NCBI GenBank assembly: GCA_030840415.1
Contig: JAVEEO010000408.1
Coordinates: 1 to 10,725, forward strand
Reading direction: 5' to 3'
Source of the DNA: Pseudonocardiales bacterium
GTDB lineage: Bacteria > Actinomycetota > Actinomycetes > Mycobacteriales > Jatrophihabitantaceae
DNA: 10,725 nucleotides
The notes under the pieces are model-generated. The model had not been told where the DNA came from. It searched no databases and worked only from the letters and a program-made list of their open reading frames with translations. This document shows positions 1 through 5,307 of the stretch, piece after piece. Numbering within the stretch: the stretch's first letter is position 1; each line of letters opens with the position of its first letter. The translations under genes and the position numbers were made by a program.

Positions 1-1
1 G

Positions 2-484
2 CGGGTCCGCGACCGCAACCGGGAGTCCGGCAACGCCATCGGGGCGGTGATGTGCAACCTCGGGACCCAGTTGGCCGAGCCGGCCGACCGGCTGCGCACC
101 GTGCGGCGCTCGATGAAAGAGGGCAAGCAGGCGCTGGCCGACCTGACCCCGCTGCAGATCATCGCGCTGACCGGCCTGGGAATGAGCCCGCTGATGTTGC
201 AGTCGGTTCCCGGCTATGCCGAGCTGGTCCGGCCGCCGTTCAACCTGATCATCTCCAACGTGCCGGGGCCGCGCACCAAGCTCTACCTCAACGGTGCCCG
301 GCTGGACGGCATCTACCCGCTGTCGATCCCGTACCACGGGCAGGCCCTGAACATCACCTGCACCAGCTACGCCGACGAGCTGTCCTTCGGCCTGACCGGC
401 TGCCGGCGCACCGTCCCGCACCTGCAGCGGATGCTCGGCTACCTCGAGAACGAGCTGACCGCGCTGGAGTTGGCGGTCGGCTGA
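2..484 (+). CDS. WS/DGAT acyltransferase, C-terminal part (5' truncated by window)
   Basis: The reading frame is open from base 2 to the TGA at 482-484 and gives 160 residues, so the true start lies upstream; the internal GTG/ATG at 47 and 50 are not the start. The segment matches the C-terminal WS/DGAT (DUF1298-type) domain of bifunctional wax ester synthase/diacylglycerol acyltransferases. The hallmark is the NLIISNVPGP stretch, followed by the YPLSIPYHGQALNITCTSY region and a late FGLTGCRR segment. The family esterifies diacylglycerol or fatty alcohols with acyl-CoA to store triacylglycerol or wax esters, and acts at the inner face of the membrane. The catalytic HHxxxDG motif is N-terminal and lies outside the window, so activity cannot be judged. 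Its last 46 bp overlap the 3' end of the convergent hydrolase gene. Confidence 0.88.
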   Translation, partial: RVRDRNRESGNAIGAVMCNLGTQLAEPADRLRTVRRSMKEGKQALADLTPLQIIALTGLGMSPLMLQSVPGYAELVRPPFNLIISNVPGPRTKLYLNGARLDGIYPLSIPYHGQALNITCTSYADELSFGLTGCRRTVPHLQRMLGYLENELTALELAVG

Positions 485-1344
485 GCCGGATCGCCGATGA
501 AGTCGGCCAGTAATGCGGCGAACCGCTCCGGCTCGGCCAGGTGCGGAAAGTGCCCGGCCTGTTCGAAGATCTCGACCCGGCTGCCGGGAAAGCCGGTCCG
601 GGCGGCGTTGACGGCATGCCAGGACGGGATGATCCGGTCCTTGGCGCCCCAGACCAGCATTGTCGGCACGGTGGCGGCCATCGGCAGGTGGCGCCAGGCG
701 GTGACGGTCTGCCCGCCTGGGTCGATCACCGAGCGGACGGTGGCCAGGAACGCCCGCCGGCCCTCGGCATTCAGCTCGCCGAGCGCCCGCCAGGCCTCGG
801 TCAGGTCAGTACTCGGGCGGATGCCCAGCCGGCCCAGGGCACCGGCTACCGAGGCGGTCCGCTGGTGCAGCCAGCGCGAGGCGATCACCGGCAGCACCAG
901 TTCGGAGCCGGGCAGCGCGGCAGCCCGCAGCAGTGGGCTCAACTCGCGCCCGAGGCCGCCGCTGCTGACCAGCACCAGCCGCTCGACCCGGTCGGGGAAC
1001 AGGTAGCTGAACTGCATCGCGATGCCGCCGCCGAGCGAGTGCCCGACCAGCGTCACCCGCTGCGCCTCCAGCCGGTCGAGCAGGTCCCGCAAGGTGGCGG
1101 CGTGCGCGCCGAGGGAGTAGTCGCCGACCGGCTTGGCCGAGCTGCCGTGTCCGAACAGGTCGGGTGCGATCAGCCGGCGCTCGGCGGCCAGGGTGCTCAT
1201 CAGCTGCGTCCAGTGCCGGTGCGAGCCGAGCAGGCCGTGCACGAACAGCACCGTGGGGCCGGTGCCGACATCGGCATAGCTGAGCGGGTGGCCGTGCAGG
1301 TCGATCGAGCGGGGCGCCTCGCGCTGCTTGGTTGTCTCCGGCAT
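439..1344 (-). CDS. alpha/beta-fold hydrolase
   Basis: This 301-residue protein has a complete alpha/beta-hydrolase layout. An oxyanion HG lies in FVHGLLG (residues 34-40), PDLFGHG at 61-67, the nucleophile elbow GHSLGGG puts Ser at 103, the acid is probably Asp236 in VWGAKD, and the catalytic His is probably His265 in AGHFPH. A variable cap lies at about 130-220. The run GHSLGGGIAMQFSYLFPDRV resembles, from memory, the mycobacterial Rv2715 group of hydrolases, whose substrates are not well defined. No signal peptide or membrane helix is seen, so it is probably cytosolic. The ATG at 1342-1344 is chosen because AGGAGG (minus strand, 1350-1355) sits 5 bases before it. The C-terminal tail (about 285-301) is low-complexity Ser/Ala and falls in the 46-bp overlap with the convergent acyltransferase. 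A role in lipid or ester turnover is only inferred; an epoxide hydrolase, esterase or C-C hydrolase is equally possible. Confidence 0.9.
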   Translation of the reverse strand: MPETTKQREAPRSIDLHGHPLSYADVGTGPTVLFVHGLLGSHRHWTQLMSTLAAERRLIAPDLFGHGSSAKPVGDYSLGAHAATLRDLLDRLEAQRVTLVGHSLGGGIAMQFSYLFPDRVERLVLVSSGGLGRELSPLLRAAALPGSELVLPVIASRWLHQRTASVAGALGRLGIRPSTDLTEAWRALGELNAEGRRAFLATVRSVIDPGGQTVTAWRHLPMAATVPTMLVWGAKDRIIPSWHAVNAARTGFPGSRVEIFEQAGHFPHLAEPERFAALLADFIGDPAQPTANSSAVSSFSR

Positions 1345-1381
1345 GGCCGCCTCCTGCTTCCAAAGTGATGCCCGGGGCTAT

Positions 1382-1412
1382 GTTACCGGTGCGTAACTTA
1401 CGCTACCGTAGC
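1382..1412. promoter_or_regulatory. 31-bp imperfect dyad, probable repressor operator
   Basis: The core GCGTAA-C-TTACGC (1391-1403) is a perfect 6+1+6 palindrome. The symmetry continues outwards around C1397, with TAC at 1384-1386 matched by GTA at 1408-1410 and further single pairs, so 11 of 15 arm positions pair. A second small palindrome, GCTAC-C-GTAGC, overlaps at 1402-1412. The shape is like operators of TetR-family regulators of lipid genes in actinomycetes. It lies 38-68 bp before the hydrolase ATG and covers a minus-strand TAACAT (-10-like, 1380-1385), so repression of the hydrolase is the likeliest role. No regulator gene is visible in the window. Confidence 0.5.
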
Positions 1413-1502
1413 TTGACGGCCGCCGGTACCGACTGCTGAGAGCTAGAGCACGCCCGACCTTCGGAATTTGACAGCGCCGGTGCCAGGTTGGTGCCATGGA
1501 AG

Positions 1503-1715
1503 GGCAAAAGAAATTGCCGGTCAGGAACGATTACCGCCGTCGGCGGTAGCCGTGAGCGCCGCCGCTCACCGCCTATCCGATTCCCGGTACCACGACAGCC
1601 CGTGGCGACTCCATCGACAGACACCGTCGTCGTTCGACTACTTCGCGCCCGCTCCGGCGGGCAGCGCCTCATTCCCTACGGCTAGCCCCCTGCGCGATGT
1701 CCCGCTCTTCGCGGG
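1503..1715 (+). promoter_or_regulatory. hairpin-rich leader of the GT2 operon
   Basis: Six short perfect inverted repeats follow one another ahead of the GT2 start. They are GGCAA/TTGCC (1503-1518), TACCGCCG/CGGCGGTA (1532-1548), GTGAGCG/CGCTCAC (1552-1569), CCACG/CGTGG (1590-1605), GCCCGC/GCGGGC closing a TCCG (UNCG-type) tetraloop (1647-1662), and CCCGC/GCGGG (1701-1715). The second, third and fifth are the strongest. If transcription starts near or before 1500, the operon has a structured leader of over 200 nt that could be a regulatory RNA. I could not match it to the c-di-GMP or c-di-AMP riboswitch consensus. Short stems also arise by chance in GC-rich DNA. Confidence 0.35.
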
Positions 1716-1744
1716 CCGATCGCCGGCAGCCGGCAAGGAGATCC

Positions 1745-3442
1745 ATGACTTCCGCTTCATCCTCCGTACCCGGACGGCGTGCCAACCATCTGAGGGCCAC
1801 CCCGACCGACGAGCTGTCCTGGCGGCCCATGCAGAGATCGGTGCGCTTCGCCGTCACCGTGGCCCTGGCCGCCACCGTGTTCTACCTGCTGTTCCTGCTG
1901 AATCCGGCCTACCGGGGCAACGTCTACGTCTGGCTGATCGTCCTGCTCGCCGAAGGACTGGTCGTCTTCCAGGCCCTGACGACCTGGTGGACGATCCTGG
2001 CCCACTCGCCATCCCCCGACGCCCTCGAGGTGCACACCTGGCGGCGCAAGCTGGCCGCCGGCGAGCTGACTGCGACGGTGGACGTCTTCATCACCGTGTA
2101 CGGCGAGCCGCTGGAGATCGTGCGAGGCACCATCCTGGCCGCCCGCGACATGACGCTGCAGCACACCGTATGGGTTCTCGATGACGGCGACAGCGACGAG
2201 TTGCGCGACTGCGCCGCCGAGCTCGGAGTGCAATACCTACGACGCGATGTGCACGATCACGCCAAGGCCGGCAACGTCAACGCCGGAGTGCGTCGCACAA
2301 CCGGCGAGTTCTTCGTCATCCTCGACGCCGACCACGTGCCGAGCCCGGACTTCCTGCTGCGCGCGCTGCCGCACCTGCAGGATCCGCAGGTCGCGTTCGT
2401 CCAGACGCCGCAGACCTTTCCGGCTGCCCGCGGGCTGGTCGCGGTCGGCACCGGGGAGGCCCAGCGGATCTTCTACGAGCTGGTCATGCCGGGCAAGAAC
2501 CACTTCAACGCCGTGTTCTGCGTGGGTACCAACGTCATCTTCCGCCGCACCGCGCTGGCCGAGATCGGCGGCATGTACACCGCCAGCAACTCCGAGGACA
2601 TCTGGACGTCGCTGGAACTGCATCGCCGCGGCTGGCGCTCGGTGTTCGTCCCCGAGACACTCGCCCGCGGCCTGGCGCCGGACAACCTGCTGTCGTTCTT
2701 CAAGCAGCAGTTCCGCTGGTCCTACGGAGGCTTCGAGGTGCTGTTGCGCGGTGGGCTGTTCCGCCGCAAGGGGCTGACGCTGGATCAGCGCGTGCAGTAC
2801 CTGCTGACCAGCCTGCACTACCTGCTGTCGCTGTCGGCGTTGGCGTTCATGAGCGTTCCGTCGCTGTACCTGCTGTTCGGGCTCAGCCCGATCCGGTCCG
2901 ACATGTCGAACTGGCTGGCCCACTACGCGCCGTTCTACGTGATCATCGTGCTGGTGACGCTCATCCAGACCGGTGGCTTCAAGCTGTCGTCGATGATCGT
3001 CAGCATCGGCGCCGCCCCGGTGCACCTGCGTGCGTTCGTGATGGCCATCTTCGGCCGCAAGGCCAAGTGGAGCGCCACCAACGCCGGGCCGGGCGGGCTG
3101 CCGGGCGTCGGGCTGGTGCTGCCGCACGTGGCGCTGCTGTTGCTCAACGCCGTTGCGGTCACCGTGGGTGCCGCCGCGCTGGGCCACCGGTTCACCAACG
3201 TCCCCGCGTCGTTGTTCGCGATGTTCTGGGCCGTGCTGTACATCGCATTGCTGGCCCGAATCATCATCGAAGCCGTGAGCGAGCCTCGCCAGGTCAAGGC
3301 CCGGCTCGAACGGCGGCGGGTGGGCGCGCTGCTGGCCCGCGCGTTGCCGTGGCCCGAACGCGTCTACGACGTGGACGACAACCTCGACCTGACCGTAGAG
3401 CGGGCCGCGGGATCACCCGCGCCGGTTCCGGTTTCGAACTAA
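1745..3442 (+). CDS. processive GT2 beta-glucan synthase (cellulose-synthase-like, no PilZ)
   Basis: This 565-residue integral membrane glycosyltransferase of the cellulose synthase/curdlan synthase superfamily would polymerise a beta-glucan from a nucleotide sugar, probably UDP-glucose, and move it through its own channel. The GT-A motifs are in order: Asp113 in TVDVFITVYGEP, DDG at 146-148, DAD at 194-196 (metal site), SED at 283-285 in the place of the usual TED catalytic base, and Q321-Q-F-R-W325 (the QxxRW acceptor motif). Hydrophobic helices lie at about 34-52, 60-84, 354-378, 394-410, 455-480 and 486-508. After the last helix only about 55 residues remain, so the PilZ c-di-GMP domain of BcsA is absent. 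ATG 1745 is preferred over the in-frame ATG 1697 because AAGGAG (1735-1740) precedes it. Linkage (1,3, 1,4 or mixed) cannot be read from the sequence. The GH16 partner favours a 1,3-containing glucan, as made by mixed-linkage (BgsA) or curdlan (CrdS) synthases. Confidence 0.92.
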   Translation: MTSASSSVPGRRANHLRATPTDELSWRPMQRSVRFAVTVALAATVFYLLFLLNPAYRGNVYVWLIVLLAEGLVVFQALTTWWTILAHSPSPDALEVHTWRRKLAAGELTATVDVFITVYGEPLEIVRGTILAARDMTLQHTVWVLDDGDSDELRDCAAELGVQYLRRDVHDHAKAGNVNAGVRRTTGEFFVILDADHVPSPDFLLRALPHLQDPQVAFVQTPQTFPAARGLVAVGTGEAQRIFYELVMPGKNHFNAVFCVGTNVIFRRTALAEIGGMYTASNSEDIWTSLELHRRGWRSVFVPETLARGLAPDNLLSFFKQQFRWSYGGFEVLLRGGLFRRKGLTLDQRVQYLLTSLHYLLSLSALAFMSVPSLYLLFGLSPIRSDMSNWLAHYAPFYVIIVLVTLIQTGGFKLSSMIVSIGAAPVHLRAFVMAIFGRKAKWSATNAGPGGLPGVGLVLPHVALLLLNAVAVTVGAAALGHRFTNVPASLFAMFWAVLYIALLARIIIEAVSEPRQVKARLERRRVGALLARALPWPERVYDVDDNLDLTVERAAGSPAPVPVSN

Positions 3443-3452
3443 GGACGCTGTC

Positions 3453-4220
3453 ATGACCCTGATCCAAGAACGCACCACCGAAGCCGACCCGATCGGCTCG
3501 TCCGCTGCCGGCCCGCCACGGCGGGACCGTAGCGCCCGGACCACTTTGCGCAAGTGGCGCAACCGCCTGGTGGTCCTGCTGATGGTCGCCGCGGCCGCCG
3601 CGGCCGGCGTGTACGTGGTCCGCGGCCAGGCTGTGAGCGATGCCAAGCTGAATCTCGGCGAGCTCACGCTCACCTCCCAACCCATTCCGATCGAGACCTC
3701 GCTGCCGGGGCTGGTGACGGCCGTGAGCGTCAAGGCCGGTCAGAGCGTGGTCACCGGCCAGCAGGTCGGCGCCATCAGGGTCACCACGACCGACTCCAAC
3801 GGTCAGGCCGTGCTGAGCCGGCGGGTGCTGCGGGCCCCGCGGGCCGGCGTGGTGGTCGACGACCCGCTGACCATCGGCAGCACGCTGCAACCGGGCGTCG
3901 GTTTCGTCGTCCTGTACGACCCGGCCGACCTGCGGCTGGTCACCGACGCGCCGCTGTCCTACCTGCCCGAAGTGGCGCCCGGCATGACGGCCGAGCTGAA
4001 GGCCGAGGGTGTGCCCGGGACCGTGAACGCCGTCCTGGATCGGGCGGTGCCCAGGATCGGAACCGCGCAGACCGATGTGGCGCCCGATCATCTCGAGCTG
4101 ATCTTCCGGCCCCAGCACCCCGCCCAGGTGTCACGCCTCATTCCGGGCCTGCGCTTCACCGGCAGCATCGACACCCGGTCGGGCACACAGGACACCCGGC
4201 CCGTGGTGTACGTCAAGTGA
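3453..4220 (+). CDS. membrane-anchored HlyD-like (lipoyl-domain) protein of the glucan operon
   Basis: This 255-residue protein has a basic cytoplasmic N-terminus, one membrane helix at about 38-56, and an extracytoplasmic region. That region holds two half-lipoyl motifs, PGLVTAVSVKAGQSVVTGQQ (85-104) and RAPRAGVVV with GSTLQPGVGFVVLYD (127-156), followed by a beta-barrel-like part at about 160-240. This is the membrane-fusion-protein architecture. The alpha-helical hairpin that normally sits between the lipoyl halves is reduced to a loop of about 20 residues (108-126), so it cannot dock to a TolC-like channel; this fits a cell without a classical outer membrane. It starts 10 bp after the synthase stop, with AAGGA at 3441-3445, and its stop overlaps the GH16 start. 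By context it probably helps guide the polymer out of the synthase or scaffolds the complex. The family assignment is good; the function is inference. Confidence 0.8.
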   Translation: MTLIQERTTEADPIGSSAAGPPRRDRSARTTLRKWRNRLVVLLMVAAAAAAGVYVVRGQAVSDAKLNLGELTLTSQPIPIETSLPGLVTAVSVKAGQSVVTGQQVGAIRVTTTDSNGQAVLSRRVLRAPRAGVVVDDPLTIGSTLQPGVGFVVLYDPADLRLVTDAPLSYLPEVAPGMTAELKAEGVPGTVNAVLDRAVPRIGTAQTDVAPDHLELIFRPQHPAQVSRLIPGLRFTGSIDTRSGTQDTRPVVYVK

Positions 4221-5188
4221 CGCCACCGCTGACGGGAATCCCGAACAACACCGCCTCGACCTCTCCGCCGCCGGACGCGCCGACCCGACCCGGCATCGCC
4301 GGTTTGGTCCGCCGGCGCTGGGTAGTGCTGGCCGCGGCCCTGGTCGTCGTGCTGGCTGCCGCCGGCCTGGTGGCCACGAAGCTCAGCTCGCGCGGCAGCA
4401 GTGGCTGGACCTCGGTCTGGGACGACGACTTCTCCGGAGCCGACGGGACCGCGCCGTCGGCGGCGAACTGGTCGATGAGCACCGGAACCAGCTATCCGGG
4501 CGGAGCCGCGCAGTGGGGCACCGGCGAGCAGGAGACCTACACCAGCGATCCGGCGAACGTGGCCCTGGACGGCAACGGCCACCTGCGCATCACCGCGGCC
4601 CGGGACGCCGCCGGCGGCTGGACCTCGGCGCGCCTGGAATCCCGTCGCGCCGACTTCCAGCCCGCGGCCGGGGAGCAGTTGCGGGTCGAGGCCCGGATCC
4701 GGACACCCGACGGCGGAGCGGGGTACTGGCCGGCGTTCTGGATGCTCGGTGCGCCGTTCCGCGGCGTCTACACCAACTGGCCCGGCGTCGGCGAGATCGA
4801 CATCATGGAGATCAGCGGCGCCGCCCCGGACACCGCGCACGGCACGCTGCACTGCGGGGTGAACCCGGGCGGTCCCTGCGCCGAGACCAACGGCATCAGC
4901 GGCAAATCCAGCGCCGGTAGCGCGCTGTCGGCCGGCTTCCATACCTACGCGGTCGTCTGGGACCGGTCACAGCCGACCGAGGAGCTCCGGTGGTACCTCG
5001 ACGGCCAGCCGTACCTGACCGTCCGCGCCGGCCAGGTCGACGCCGCCACCTGGGCCGACGCGACCCAGCACGGATTCTTCATCCTGCTCAACCTGGCCAT
5101 CGGCGGATCGTTTCCGGGCCCCACCGATGCGACCACCAAGCCCAGCGCGTCGATGCTGGTGGACCACGTCGGCGTCTCCCGCCGCTGA
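4217..5188 (+). CDS. membrane-anchored GH16 endo-beta-glucanase (laminarinase-type)
   Basis: This 323-residue glycoside hydrolase of family 16 has a short Pro/Thr-rich N-terminus, the basic VRRRW, one hydrophobic helix at about 35-55 (signal anchor, or an uncleaved signal), and a catalytic jelly-roll domain from about 64. The active site is GEIDIMEISG: Glu193 nucleophile, Asp195, Glu198 acid/base. The spacing is ExDxxE, the beta-bulge form typical of 1,3- or 1,3(4)-beta-glucanases, not the ExDxE form of lichenases and kappa-carrageenases. Other family landmarks are YWPAFWML (170-177) and LNLAIGG (291-297). The GTG at 4217 is taken as start: it overlaps the upstream TGA (GTGA), has no ribosome site of its own, and implies translational coupling. 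It would act outside the membrane to trim, release or set the length of the glucan made by the upstream synthase. A transglycosylase role is also possible in GH16. Confidence 0.9.
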   Translation: MTPPLTGIPNNTASTSPPPDAPTRPGIAGLVRRRWVVLAAALVVVLAAAGLVATKLSSRGSSGWTSVWDDDFSGADGTAPSAANWSMSTGTSYPGGAAQWGTGEQETYTSDPANVALDGNGHLRITAARDAAGGWTSARLESRRADFQPAAGEQLRVEARIRTPDGGAGYWPAFWMLGAPFRGVYTNWPGVGEIDIMEISGAAPDTAHGTLHCGVNPGGPCAETNGISGKSSAGSALSAGFHTYAVVWDRSQPTEELRWYLDGQPYLTVRAGQVDAATWADATQHGFFILLNLAIGGSFPGPTDATTKPSASMLVDHVGVSRR

Positions 5189-5196
5189 GCTGGGGG

Positions 5197-5260
5197 GCGA
5201 GGATCGCAGCGGCGAAGTAGCGAGGATCGCAGCGGCGAAGTAGCGAGGACCCAGCGGCGA
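5197..5260. repeat. 23-bp tandem repeat, two exact copies plus a degenerate third
   Basis: Copies at 5197-5219 and 5220-5242 are identical. A third (5243-5260) starts with GCGAGGA and ends with CAGCGGCGA but lacks one base and differs in the middle. The unit begins GCGAGGATCGCAGCGG. It fills the gap between the GH16 stop and the tldD promoter. It has no dyad that would make a good terminator. Similar GCGAGGA/CGCAGCG runs occur between genes in other actinomycetes (from memory), so it may belong to a dispersed intergenic repeat family. Confidence 0.9.
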
Positions 5261-5294
5261 CCGCGAGCTCGGCCGGGCCGTCGGTGGCTGCCTC

Positions 5295-5300
5295 TACTAT
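5295..5300 (+). promoter_or_regulatory. -10 box of the tldD promoter (leaderless)
   Basis: TACTAT fits the actinomycete TANNNT -10 pattern and ends 7 bases before the ATG at 5308, which puts the expected transcription start on or next to the A of the start codon. No Shine-Dalgarno sequence precedes that ATG. Together these point to a leaderless tldD-tldE mRNA. No clear -35 hexamer is seen. Confidence 0.55.
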
Positions 5301-5307
5301 CGGCCCC

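Larger units (their letters stand above)
1345..1744. other. 400-bp divergent intergenic region
   Basis: No convincing gene lies here. The short open frames that cross it have no recognisable protein features and no good ribosome site. The region separates the minus-strand hydrolase from the plus-strand glucan operon. It carries a palindromic operator-like element near the hydrolase (1382-1412) and a perfect TTGACA at 1468-1473 on the plus strand. The best matching -10, TGCCAT at 1492-1497, is poor, so the plus-strand promoter is uncertain. A string of small hairpins follows from 1503 to 1715. AAGGAG at 1735-1740 is the ribosome site for the GT2 gene. Confidence 0.7.

Noticed and set aside
541..1368. 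A 275-codon plus-strand frame over the hydrolase
   Set aside because: The opposite strand encodes an intact alpha/beta hydrolase with catalytic triad and ribosome site; the plus-strand product is low-complexity Gly/Pro/Arg/Gln.
1697..1744. Earlier in-frame ATG for the GT2 gene
   Set aside because: The 16 extra residues are Ser/Arg-rich and polar, the codons overlap a hairpin, and no ribosome site precedes 1697, whereas AAGGAG precedes 1745.
1503..1744. A known c-di-GMP or c-di-AMP riboswitch ahead of the glucan synthase
   Set aside because: I looked for the conserved core segments of these classes and did not find them; only generic hairpins are visible.
4217..5188. Lichenase-type GH16 (ExDxE)
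   Set aside because: The active-site motif is E-I-D-I-M-E, with the extra bulge residue, so it belongs with laminarinase-type GH16 enzymes.
5197..5260. CRISPR array
   Set aside because: The repeats are directly contiguous with no spacers and no cas genes are present.
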